From Nitrospina sp. (lineage in GTDB: Bacteria; Nitrospinota; Nitrospinia; Nitrospinales; VA-1), in assembly GCA_003545625.1 (NCBI GenBank), contig DODH01000078.1, forward strand, positions 664 to 9,867: 9,204 bases of DNA. The letters run 5' to 3'. Positions within the stretch are counted from its first letter, which is position 1. Each line of letters opens with the position of its first letter. Positions 1 to 6,510 of the stretch are shown here, piece after piece. A program made the translations under genes and the position numbers. The notes beneath the pieces are model-generated. The model was not told the DNA's origin. It was given only the letters and a program-made list of their open reading frames with translations, and did no database searches.

Positions 1-480
1 TAGCGCTCCCACCTCTTTGGCCCAAAGGTCGAACCGTTGTTTGCTGGCCCCATAAAGATTGAGAGGGGCCAATGTTTCCAGCAGGGATTCGTCATCAGAA
101 TACCCGTGCTCTCCCGCTCCATAAGTTGCGGCACTGGAAGCATAAATAAAACGCACATCCTTCTTCAAGCAGTATTGGGCAAGGGATCGGGTGTACTCAA
201 AATTATTTTCGCGCAGATAGGTTTCATTAGTCTCCGTTGTTGAAGAACAGGCTCCCATATGCAGAATCGCTGAGCACGCAGGAAGTTTTAACCCTGTGAC
301 CTCCTGCAAAAAAATATCCTTACCAATCCATCGTGAATAGGTAAGAGCATCCAGGTTCTTCTGCTTTTCTGGGTGGTCCATTTCATCCACCACCCAGATG
401 TCCTCATCAAAACCTTTCTGGTTAAGGCTGTGCACCAAGGCACTGCCTATGAACCCTGCTCCTCCTGTAACGACGATCAT
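1..480 (-). CDS. hldD: ADP-L-glycero-D-manno-heptose 6-epimerase, N-terminal part (cut by window edge)
   Basis: Partial: the first 160 codons are visible and the rest lies beyond position 1 (the family is usually about 310-330 residues). The enzyme converts ADP-D-glycero-D-manno-heptose to the L-glycero form in the cytoplasm, the last step in making the heptose donor for the LPS inner core. Seen: an extended-SDR Rossmann start with TGGAGFIGS at residues 5-13; GACSSTTE at 76-83 and the NNFEY block near 92-96, both typical of HldD rather than of GalE-like epimerases; YASSAATYG at 113-121 with the catalytic Ser region; and YGASK at 143-147 supplying the catalytic Tyr143 and Lys147. The ATG at 480-478 overlaps the stop of the upstream glycosyltransferase gene (ATGA), so it is probably translationally coupled to it as the distal gene of the minus-strand operon. 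A related NAD-dependent sugar epimerase is possible but less likely given the signature motifs. Confidence 0.9.
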   Translation of the reverse strand, partial: MIVVTGGAGFIGSALVHSLNQKGFDEDIWVVDEMDHPEKQKNLDALTYSRWIGKDIFLQEVTGLKLPACSAILHMGACSSTTETNETYLRENNFEYTRSLAQYCLKKDVRFIYASSAATYGAGEHGYSDDESLLETLAPLNLYGASKQRFDLWAKEVGAL

Positions 481-2486
481 TTTCCTTCCACCTCAGGTTT
501 ATCAATCCGATAACTCAAAAAATTCCTTAACGCCCCATGTCCCAGACGCCGGGAAAACTTTACATCCATCACCGACAAGCGTCCCGCGCCCTGAGAGATA
601 AAAACAGCCGGATTCCAGTGGCGGTTAAAAATATCGCTTCCATAGGGATGATCCAGAATCCATGCATTGGGTAGCCAACTGGGGTCGAAAATAATATTAC
701 CCTCTTTCATCCGCCCGCCCAACAGGGCCGCCGAAAAAAATTTTTCACTGCCCGCAACTTCCACCAAGTTCAGGGTCAAACCCGAAGCCTGGTAAAATGA
801 CAGCTCCTTGTTCTCTATCGCTACCGTAAAGGAATCTTCAAACCGAATCAAGGGCCGGATTCCTGAAAGGTCCCATATAAAGGGTCTCGTTCCCAAAGGA
901 GCCGGGTCCAGTTCCGCTTTCTCCCATCCTGGCAGAGGCCGTAACCAGTCCTGCTTTAATCGATAGAAAGTAAAAGAGCCAAATCGTCCGGCCACTTCCA
1001 CAGCCTCTTCAGGGAGAGTGGGTCCCTCTTTTCCAGCATTCCCGGTCAATGCGGGAAAGTCCAGGATCGGTTTTACTTTTTTGTCCGACTCCTGAATTCC
1101 TGATACGCTTTTTTTCTCATAATCCAGAAAATAAATACTTTCCAATTGTCTGTCACGCATAATATTCTCGATCCGATTTCGCGTATCACGGGCACCATAC
1201 AGGTAAAACTCCACATGCATTTTATGAGAAACCAAAAGCAGGTCATGCGGATTTAATTTTCGGACAAAATCATGGACCCTCTGCAAAGGTGCCCGCGACA
1301 GACGCTGAGGATAAATATGCTGGAGAAAGTTCAAACTCGCAATCAGGAAAAGGATACCTGCCAAAACTCCTGTCATGATCCGCAGACCTTTTTCATGAAA
1401 GCCGGAATTTCGCTTCATCAATGTTAAAAACCATGTTCCAGTTTCCCGGACACCCATCACACCCAGCAGGAGAAAAAATGGTTGCAGATAAAAAAAAGTT
1501 CGGGCATGTGGAACGCCAGGAAGTATTTCCAGCAAAAAACCCGCGATTCCAATAAGGATGGGACCCAGCCAAACAAAGGCCATCAGAAAACCCGTAATCC
1601 GGTTTTGCCGGAACAACCAACTCAATCCCACCAAGGCAAACAAAAAAAACAGAAACCCTGCCGGTTCAAAGGGGCTTATCCATTCAGCTAGAAGTTCGGG
1701 AAAAAGCAACGGCAAGGATGTTTTCGCCGCGTTTGAAGTAGCCTCAGCGAGCATTGCCGGACTGATCAACACGTAGTATTGCAAATAAAATACGAGCCCT
1801 GCCACCACAGTCGAAAGCAAGGGCAGAGACGCTTTTTTAAATACGTGGTTTCCTGACAGCAAAATTCCCATCAAAAATATCGCAACCGAAACCTCAAAGA
1901 ATAAAAAGGTGGGAATCGTCCAGGTTCCCAGAATCCAAATAGCCACCCAGCCAAAAAATGCCAGCACTACATTGAATCCATTGGAAAGTTTTTTAAATTT
2001 TAGTAGGTGCCCTTCAAGTCGATCCAGCACAACAGTCACTGCCATCAACGCCAGCATCATGATCACGAGGTATCCGCGCGCGTTGGTGGAAAAGAAAACA
2101 TGCTTTTCACTGATGACCATCAGAAAAGCCGTGGCCAACCCTACGGCAATGTTTCCAGAAACCCTCCTGCCCAACTTGTAACTCAGAAAAATACTGACTG
2201 CCCCGCAGATCAATAGAGGCATCCTTAACAACCATTCTTTCAGGCCAAATGTTTTGAGCAGAAAACTGAGAATGACGGTCAGAAAAATATGGTTATTGGG
2301 GTATTGATAGTTGGAAAAAATCTTCAAGGTGGGCATTTGTGCCCAAAGCGAAACCATGGCCAATTCGTCCGAAGCCAGCGGTACCCCAAATCCGGGCAAC
2401 CTAAACAATGCAAAAAGAAAAATAAGGACCCAGCACCAGAAAACACGCTGGGAATCATGAGTTGTGGAAAAATTGGAGGTGGGCAT
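477..2486 (-). CDS. GT39/PMT-family (GT-C) membrane glycosyltransferase
   Basis: A polytopic inner-membrane protein of 669 residues that probably moves a sugar from a polyprenyl-phosphate donor to an acceptor on the periplasmic side; donor and acceptor cannot be read from sequence. Residue numbers here count from the ATG. Seen: a first membrane helix at about 15-33, then a loop with the acidic pair Asp40-Glu41 where GT-C enzymes place the catalytic acid; an ARGY motif near 136-139, typical of this family; and about ten hydrophobic segments up to residue 395. The last 270 or so residues are soluble-looking and match no domain I recognise. The ATG at 2486 shares its A with the TGA of the M48 gene (TGATG); a TTG one codon upstream (2489) is also in frame but the ATG is the better start. 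The SD is weak (AGAGAA), consistent with coupling. Its place directly before hldD suggests a role in LPS or other envelope glycan modification (inference). Confidence 0.85.
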   Translation of the reverse strand: MPTSNFSTTHDSQRVFWCWVLIFLFALFRLPGFGVPLASDELAMVSLWAQMPTLKIFSNYQYPNNHIFLTVILSFLLKTFGLKEWLLRMPLLICGAVSIFLSYKLGRRVSGNIAVGLATAFLMVISEKHVFFSTNARGYLVIMMLALMAVTVVLDRLEGHLLKFKKLSNGFNVVLAFFGWVAIWILGTWTIPTFLFFEVSVAIFLMGILLSGNHVFKKASLPLLSTVVAGLVFYLQYYVLISPAMLAEATSNAAKTSLPLLFPELLAEWISPFEPAGFLFFLFALVGLSWLFRQNRITGFLMAFVWLGPILIGIAGFLLEILPGVPHARTFFYLQPFFLLLGVMGVRETGTWFLTLMKRNSGFHEKGLRIMTGVLAGILFLIASLNFLQHIYPQRLSRAPLQRVHDFVRKLNPHDLLLVSHKMHVEFYLYGARDTRNRIENIMRDRQLESIYFLDYEKKSVSGIQESDKKVKPILDFPALTGNAGKEGPTLPEEAVEVAGRFGSFTFYRLKQDWLRPLPGWEKAELDPAPLGTRPFIWDLSGIRPLIRFEDSFTVAIENKELSFYQASGLTLNLVEVAGSEKFFSAALLGGRMKEGNIIFDPSWLPNAWILDHPYGSDIFNRHWNPAVFISQGAGRLSVMDVKFSRRLGHGALRNFLSYRIDKPEVEGK

Positions 2487-3616
2487 CAATTCTCTGACTT
2501 AATTTCGTTCCAGTCCAGGTTTGGAAAAAGAGGCGTCCAAATTCTGTTTTCATGAGATCTCATCTGCTTCTCAAGCCGGGCCAGCCGGTTTTGGCTAGAT
2601 GGGTGGGTAGAAAAATAGGAAGAAAGGTCATTTTCTTCAGAAACAGGTTTTCCTTTCGGAAGTTTCTTCTGCGAAAAATCCTCTTGCATGAGCTTTTTAA
2701 AAATTCGAATCATTCCATGCGGGTCGATATTGGCGGCAAGGATCAATTCCATTCCCTTTTGATCGGCTTCCGCTTCCATTTCACGGCTCAATCCCAGTGT
2801 TTCAAGTTGTCCCGCGAGTTGGACAATCCCTTCCATGACAGAATTCACATCCCCCAGGAAAAGAGTCACCAACATACTTTTCGCCAGGTTCCGGAGAATC
2901 CCTCGAGTGGAATGCCTGAGCAGTATATGCTGGATTTCATGGGCGAGCACGCCAGCCAATTCCTCTGGAGACTCAGCCTTATCTATCAGGCCCTCAAAGA
3001 TCACGATGGGTCCCCCTGGCAAAGCCAGGGCATTGACCTGTTCTACGGGTAATATATAGACCTTCAGGTCATAAGGGTTGCCCGGCAATGACTGTTTCAG
3101 GAAATCGACCGTATCCTGCAAAACCTTGAGGACTTCCGGATCAGGTTTCTGCGCCACCGGAAGCATTTTTAATATGGACTGGCCTACCGTCACTTCCCAT
3201 TCAATGGGAATTTTTTCGACCATCTGGTCAGCCAGAAATGAAGGAACCGTTTTAATAAATACGTAAGCAGAAAATATCAGAACCAGTATTCCTACAGAGT
3301 ATAGTTTCCAATTAAATTTCGATTCGTTTTCGCGGGAAGAAAAACTTTTCGGCGCAATCTCTAAAACACTTCTATAAAAATCAGGATCGTCTACCACCAG
3401 AGTTTCCAAACCCTCGTCACCTTCTGCGCAATGTTCAATATGGAAAGGACTGGTGTCGGCGGCCCAGCGAAGCTGAGGATAGGCCCAACGGATCGGTTTG
3501 TCGCCGGGAGCTTTGAGAATTATTTCCTGGGGAGTGAGTTCAACATCGACAAGATGTTTTTGGGAGCTTCTGCCATCAAATAAAGAACCTGCAAATTGCA
3601 ATTTTCGAGCAGTCAT
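2486..3616 (-). CDS. M48-family membrane-anchored zinc metalloprotease
   Basis: Length 376 residues. Seen: an N-terminal soluble part (about 1-95) with FDGRSS at 13-18 and a short beta-rich pattern resembling the DUF7092-type domain often fused to bacterial M48 peptidases; one membrane helix at about 104-128; then the peptidase with LPGGPIVIFEGL at 199-210, the zinc motif HEIQH at 226-230 (His226, catalytic Glu227, His230), the third-ligand region MEAEAD at 280-285 (Glu281 likely ligand) and the conserved STHP at 336-339. All catalytic elements are present, so it should be active. A cytoplasmic N-terminus and periplasmic protease domain is the likely topology, which would fit envelope quality control of the BepA/LoiP kind, but it is not an orthologue I can name. 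The ATG at 3616 has AGGAG nine bases upstream (3630-3626). It is preceded by an 81-base gap holding two hairpins and followed by a one-base overlap with the glycosyltransferase gene. Confidence 0.9.
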   Translation of the reverse strand: MTARKLQFAGSLFDGRSSQKHLVDVELTPQEIILKAPGDKPIRWAYPQLRWAADTSPFHIEHCAEGDEGLETLVVDDPDFYRSVLEIAPKSFSSRENESKFNWKLYSVGILVLIFSAYVFIKTVPSFLADQMVEKIPIEWEVTVGQSILKMLPVAQKPDPEVLKVLQDTVDFLKQSLPGNPYDLKVYILPVEQVNALALPGGPIVIFEGLIDKAESPEELAGVLAHEIQHILLRHSTRGILRNLAKSMLVTLFLGDVNSVMEGIVQLAGQLETLGLSREMEAEADQKGMELILAANIDPHGMIRIFKKLMQEDFSQKKLPKGKPVSEENDLSSYFSTHPSSQNRLARLEKQMRSHENRIWTPLFPNLDWNEIKSEN

Positions 3617-3635
3617 ACCCGCCCTCTCCTAGCCG

Positions 3636-3679
3636 CCAGCGTGACGCTGGACCCAATGAGCTATTGTTAGCTGGCTCAT
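3636..3679. repeat. Paired hairpins in the gap between the DUF898 and M48 genes
   Basis: Two inverted repeats lie side by side. CCAGCG-TGA-CGCTGG at 3636-3650 is a perfect 6-bp stem with a 3-base loop. ATGAGC (3656-3661) pairs with GCTCAT (3674-3679) around a 12-base loop that holds an alternative AGCTA/TAGCT pairing (3659-3672). Neither is followed by a T-tract in the minus direction, so they are poor intrinsic terminators. They may instead stabilise or process the polycistronic message just before the M48 ribosome binding site. Part of this sequence recurs at 6223-6250. Confidence 0.6.
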
Positions 3680-3697
3680 GGAAAACAGTAGGTACCA

Positions 3698-4942
3698 TTA
3701 ACCGATTTCAATGGGAATATCTATGGCATCCAAAGCTGACTCCCCAAATGCATCGCTGTCTTTCATTTCCTGAACAATTCGGTTCAATTCAATATTTCCA
3801 GCCAGAGTCAGGTTTTCTGTAACAAACTTCTGGTTACGTACTACTGCCCAGGGGTAGCCGAATCCAACCGTACCCAGAATAATGAAAAAATTGCCCACCT
3901 TTAATTTCATATAATCTTTTCCCGTTATCGGGAAATGAAATGTCGCGCCACCAATATGGGTGTGGGACCATAAATACTTTTTCAAATCGGCAGTAAACCA
4001 GAACAAATAAAATCCCAGTGTAATCGGGGTGAGAATCACAGTAAGAATAAATTTCTTAAAAAAATCCTTTCCCGCACCGGAAAACCGGAATTGCACATCC
4101 CCGAACCATGAGTTCTCCCGCCAGAATTTTTCAGTCTTCATTTTGAAAAATGGCCAGTAAAGACCTAAAGTCAAAGCGGTAAGAATACCTTGAATAAAAT
4201 ATAAAACAAACGCATCCTTTCCTTTCCCTCGGAAAGACAAACGGATATTGCGCCAAGCGGTTCGGAAAAGACGGTACCTCCAGGCTCTTACCATGAGAAA
4301 AGGAAGCAGGAAGGCAATGATAAAGGAAATCAGGTTGGAAACCAGTTGACCTTCAACAGGCCCAACACTGAAAAAGACATACGCATTTATCGCACCAAAT
4401 GTTATTACAACAATTCCAACCATGACGGCACCAAGAATTAGCTCTTTGCCGGTACCATGATAGGAAAAGCGGTCTCCCGCGAACAAGGTTTGCGACCAGA
4501 TATATCGGCGGATATTGGTTTTGGCCCAAAACCGGTAAATACCCAGAGTGAATACCGTCTTGATCAGATTGAGAAAAATAACATTAAAAAAAGTTCGGCC
4601 ATCACCCTGAAACTTGAACCGGTAGCCGTCTTTCTGTGTGGAGATATCGGATTCTTCTTTTACCGCAACCTCTGCCGTAGCAACGGAATCGGGCAGGAGC
4701 TCGATCTCGCCTTCGACAGGCTGAATGTCAACAGCAAACCCCAAGCCCCGAAGATAGGTAGACGCCATATCCGCCTGATGATCGGGAACGCGCCTGTCAA
4801 AACGCCAAGGCAAGCCTTGGCATAAACGATCCACAACAGTCATGGCCTTTTCGTTGCCAAATCGGAACACTTTGGCAAGCTTTTCAGCCGCTTCCGCTTT
4901 ATCGGCTCCCGACCAGGTATTCAGAGTGATCTGATAACTCAT
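3698..4942 (-). CDS. DUF898 (YjgN-like) multi-pass membrane protein with an extra N-terminal domain
   Basis: Length 414 residues; function unknown for the family, and no enzymatic motif is seen. Residues 1-76 form a soluble alpha/beta-looking domain (alternating helices, then LRGLGFAVDIQPV) whose pattern resembles the ribosomal L7/L12 C-terminal or ClpS-like fold; this is inference. A short acidic linker follows (about 77-105). The DUF898 region spans about 106-390 and is built from repeated modules: the pattern TLG-[IFL]-Y followed by about 20 residues and then an aromatic/Gly-rich GTGK or GKD end occurs at about 132-167, 258-293 and 308-343, and a shorter fourth copy of the end (GKGKD) lies near 239-243. 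Between them are hydrophobic segments suggesting six to eight membrane passes. The ATG at 4942 has a GGGGGAG-type SD about eight bases upstream. It lies 53 bases after the MBL-fold gene, so the two are likely co-transcribed. Confidence 0.85.
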   Translation of the reverse strand: MSYQITLNTWSGADKAEAAEKLAKVFRFGNEKAMTVVDRLCQGLPWRFDRRVPDHQADMASTYLRGLGFAVDIQPVEGEIELLPDSVATAEVAVKEESDISTQKDGYRFKFQGDGRTFFNVIFLNLIKTVFTLGIYRFWAKTNIRRYIWSQTLFAGDRFSYHGTGKELILGAVMVGIVVITFGAINAYVFFSVGPVEGQLVSNLISFIIAFLLPFLMVRAWRYRLFRTAWRNIRLSFRGKGKDAFVLYFIQGILTALTLGLYWPFFKMKTEKFWRENSWFGDVQFRFSGAGKDFFKKFILTVILTPITLGFYLFWFTADLKKYLWSHTHIGGATFHFPITGKDYMKLKVGNFFIILGTVGFGYPWAVVRNQKFVTENLTLAGNIELNRIVQEMKDSDAFGESALDAIDIPIEIG

Positions 4943-4995
4943 GCAAGAAGCTCCCCCAACCGCAGTTAATACTTATCTAATTCCTAATATAAAAA

Positions 4996-5883
4996 TCAGT
5001 AAAAATCGTAAGCGGTGCGTTGGTCAGTCCAACCCAAAAATCCGTCTTTAATCGGATCGCCAGTATATTTGTCCGTCCCGCCGGCCCAGGTTTCCGGCTT
5101 GTCCCAATTATCTCCGTAATGGTAAAGAAACATTTTTTTCCGGACATCCTCGGGCAATGTCATCAGTTCCTGATAAGAAGCATGTACGCCGCCAAAAAAT
5201 AATTGCGTGTCATGAAACATGACTTCCGCCAACTTGGCAAAACGAATAGGATAGTCCGCATCGAACATGGTATCCCCCGAAATCCAGACTTTACGGTTGA
5301 TGAACACTCCCGAACACCACTGCGACTCATCCACACTGATGGCCGTATCAGGAAAATGCCGCGTTCGCATGATGACGAGCTCAATGGGCCCGTGCTTGTA
5401 GACCCAGAACTTTCTCCCCTCAATTTCAATATTTTGTGGACGAAGAATGTTGAAAAAATCCGTTAACTGAAGAGGGCGGCCCTGGTTCGCCTCACAATAT
5501 TCGCAACCACCAGAAAGGCTTTTGGTCCAGAGAATATCCTGATAATCCCGCAAAATAATCATGTCAGGCGTAGAGATATTGGGAGTGTACCGATTCATCA
5601 GGGCAACTTCTTCCAACCCACCAATATGATCCGCGTGACTGTGGGTGGGCAGATAACAACGGACATCCAAAACACTCAAGCCCAGGTCGTTGAGGGCTAA
5701 AGGCCCCTGGGTACCGCAGTCTATCAAGACATGGTGGTTTCCCTGAATGACCAACATATTAGACTGGCGCCTGCGTTTGGCAAACGCGGAGCCTGTTCCA
5801 ATAAATACAATTCTTAGAGCTCCATCGGTGGTACTGAGGGGTAGAGATTCGCCATTCCTACAAATCTCTTTAACTTCATACAT
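4996..5883 (-). CDS. Metallo-beta-lactamase-fold metal-dependent hydrolase (RNase Z/PhnP-like ligand pattern)
   Basis: Length 295 residues, cytoplasmic (no signal peptide). Seen: IVFIGTGSAF at 25-34 opening the MBL fold; LIDCG at 53-57; the metal-binding THSHADHIGG at 80-89 (His81, His83, Asp85, His86); RTRHFPDT at 173-180 (His176); SGDT at 202-205 (bridging Asp204); and HYGD at 255-258 (His255). This is a complete two-metal site in the order used by RNase Z, PhnP and related phosphodiesterases, so it should be catalytic. The substrate is unknown. Between the first and second ligand groups is an insert with Cys127 and Cys130 (CEYC) that could bind a further metal, though only two cysteines are seen there. 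The exosite arm of true RNase Z is not evident, so tRNA processing is not the first guess. The ATG at 5883 has a strong AAGGAG SD five bases upstream (5894-5889). It is the first gene of the minus-strand operon. Confidence 0.88.
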   Translation of the reverse strand: MYEVKEICRNGESLPLSTTDGALRIVFIGTGSAFAKRRRQSNMLVIQGNHHVLIDCGTQGPLALNDLGLSVLDVRCYLPTHSHADHIGGLEEVALMNRYTPNISTPDMIILRDYQDILWTKSLSGGCEYCEANQGRPLQLTDFFNILRPQNIEIEGRKFWVYKHGPIELVIMRTRHFPDTAISVDESQWCSGVFINRKVWISGDTMFDADYPIRFAKLAEVMFHDTQLFFGGVHASYQELMTLPEDVRKKMFLYHYGDNWDKPETWAGGTDKYTGDPIKDGFLGWTDQRTAYDFY

Positions 5884-5968
5884 ATGCTCTCCTTCTTCTC
5901 CCCGTGCTAGGTTTGAGTAAAACCAAAGTTTCTTATGCGGGAATCAGCAAAGTCTCCTTAATTTTGCG

Positions 5969-5987
5969 TTGTGAAACAGTATCACAA
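5969..5987. promoter_or_regulatory. Dyad operator-like site upstream of the minus-strand operon
   Basis: TTGTGA (5969-5974) and TCACAA (5982-5987) form a perfect 6-bp inverted repeat around seven bases, about 85-105 bases upstream of the MBL-fold start. It resembles CRP/FNR-type half-sites (TGTGA/TCACA) but the spacer is seven bases rather than the usual six. On the minus strand TGTGATACT inside the dyad also looks like an extended -10 element, with no good -35. Either reading is tentative. Confidence 0.3.
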
Positions 5988-6067
5988 AAGCCATTTTACG
6001 TCCATAACAGTATGATTTTAAAAATAAAACTCAACTTTACCCAGCCTATAAGAACCGGGAAATCAAT

Positions 6068-6106
6068 GCCGGACCCAGCATTACCCCACGCCACCAGGCG
6101 TCCGGC
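6068..6106. repeat. 7-bp inverted repeat (GCCGGAC/GTCCGGC)
   Basis: GCCGGAC at 6068-6074 and GTCCGGC at 6100-6106 are perfect inverted copies separated by 25 bases. This is the left member of a run of inverted repeats that fills the divergent spacer. There is no T-tract on either side, so it is not a clear terminator. Confidence 0.5.
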
Positions 6107-6114
6107 GTGATACC

Positions 6115-6237
6115 TCATTCGGGGTATGCGTGATATCCTTTTCATTAGCCTTCATGCCCCGTGATATTCTACCTAAGCTCTCGTGCCCCGAAGGGGTAGA
6201 AAGGCAAAGGATAAGCATAACTCGCTGAACCCAATGA
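6115..6237. repeat. Long imperfect inverted-repeat element; possible structured RNA or miniature mobile-element remnant
   Basis: Six pairs of complementary segments nest in order: TCATT 6115-6119 with AATGA 6233-6237; GGG near 6121-6124 with CCC 6230-6232; TATGC 6125-6129 with GCATA 6215-6219; TATCCTTT 6134-6141 with AAAGGATA 6206-6213; GCCTT 6148-6152 with AAGGC 6201-6205; TCTACC 6168-6173 with GGTAGA 6195-6200. The right strand is almost continuous (6195-6219), while the left has bulges of 4, 6 and 15 bases. The apical loop holds an alternative CCCC-GAA-GGGG hairpin (6186-6196). About 32 collinear base pairs is far more than chance would usually give. There is no coding signal. Its strand and whether it is transcribed are unknown. 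Confidence 0.55.
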
Positions 6238-6270
6238 ACAATAGCTCATTAAACCGAGAACACGGTTGAT

Positions 6271-6313
6271 CGCCGGTGAAAGCCATTGCCAGTTGCCACC
6301 GGCGGCTCGCCGG
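6271..6313. repeat. Overlapping, mutually exclusive hairpins
   Basis: CGCCGGTG (6271-6278) pairs perfectly with CACCGGCG (6297-6304). The CCGGCG part of that second arm (6299-6304) can instead pair with CGCCGG (6308-6313) around a 3-base loop. The second hairpin is followed on the plus strand by a T-rich stretch (about 6321-6332), giving a weak terminator-like outline. It lies upstream of the proposed promoter at 6339-6367, so it would act on transcripts entering from the left, not on those starting there. Confidence 0.45.
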
Positions 6314-6338
6314 GCCTAGTGGTTTGTTTCTCAATAAG

Positions 6339-6367
6339 TTGGGGAAATAGAAAAATTAAGTTATAAT
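6339..6367 (+). promoter_or_regulatory. Sigma70-like promoter for the apgM-like/lysC operon
   Basis: TTGGGG at 6339-6344 (three of six to TTGACA) and a perfect TATAAT at 6362-6367 are spaced by 17 bases, with an A/T-rich spacer. A start near 6374 would give a leader of about 137 bases before the ATG at 6511. This is the best promoter candidate I see in the divergent spacer. Confidence 0.6.
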
Positions 6368-6370
6368 CAG

Positions 6371-6510
6371 GCGTACCTCTGAAAATTGCACAGGGCCATG
6401 AGCGCACCCTTTCGACAAGGTACGCGAATTGCCACAACGTGGATATGGATTTGTTAGAGGAACGAAATTCCTGGTAACACTCAGGTTCTCAATCCCTTTA
6501 CCCCTAAAAA
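6371..6510 (+). promoter_or_regulatory. Structured 5' leader of the apgM-like operon
   Basis: Between the -10 box and the first gene lie three hairpins: GCGTACCT (6371-6378) with AGGTACGC (6418-6425), a perfect 8-bp stem enclosing AGGG/CCCT (6392-6395 with 6407-6410); CCAC-AAC-GTGG (6432-6442); and AGGAA-CGAAA-TTCCT (6458-6472). GAGGAAC (6457-6463) can alternatively pair with GTTCTC (6485-6490) with one bulge. No T-tract terminator follows and no good SD precedes the ATG at 6511. Control, if any, could therefore be at translation or by an unfamiliar route. No lysine, threonine or SAM riboswitch core is recognisable. Confidence 0.4.
6398..6457 (+). CDS. Possible Thr/Ile-rich leader peptide (19 residues)
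   Basis: An ATG about 24 bases after the predicted transcription start opens a 19-codon frame, MSAPFRQGTRIATTWIWIC, ending in TAG. The second half has three Thr codons (ACG, ACA, ACG) and three Ile codons (ATT, ATA, ATT) within ten positions, plus two Trp. The downstream genes belong to the Thr/Ile branch (proposed homoserine kinase analogue, aspartate kinase, citramalate-synthase-type gene), so the composition recalls the thr operon leader peptide. The ribosome site is poor (AGGG only two bases before the ATG), and there is no clear attenuator terminator. It could be chance in a short frame. Confidence 0.3.
   Translation: MSAPFRQGTRIATTWIWIC

Noticed and set aside
2552..3052. Open plus-strand frame of 166 codons
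   Set aside because: Lies antisense inside the M48 protease gene, whose HEIQH and other motifs are clear; the plus-strand product shows no domain features.
5904..6110. Plus-strand frame of 68 codons in the divergent spacer
   Set aside because: Composition and lack of SD argue against coding; it overlaps the likely upstream region of the minus-strand operon.
6186..6196. CCCC-GAA-GGGG hairpin as an intrinsic terminator
   Set aside because: No T-tract follows on either strand; better treated as the apex of the larger inverted-repeat element.
6249..6437. Minus-strand frame of 62 codons in the divergent spacer
   Set aside because: No ribosome site or recognisable motif, and it crosses the inverted repeats and the plus-strand promoter; more likely chance.
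6371..6510. Lysine riboswitch before the lysC operon
   Set aside because: The leader is shorter than a lysine riboswitch usually is and shows none of its conserved core that I can recognise.
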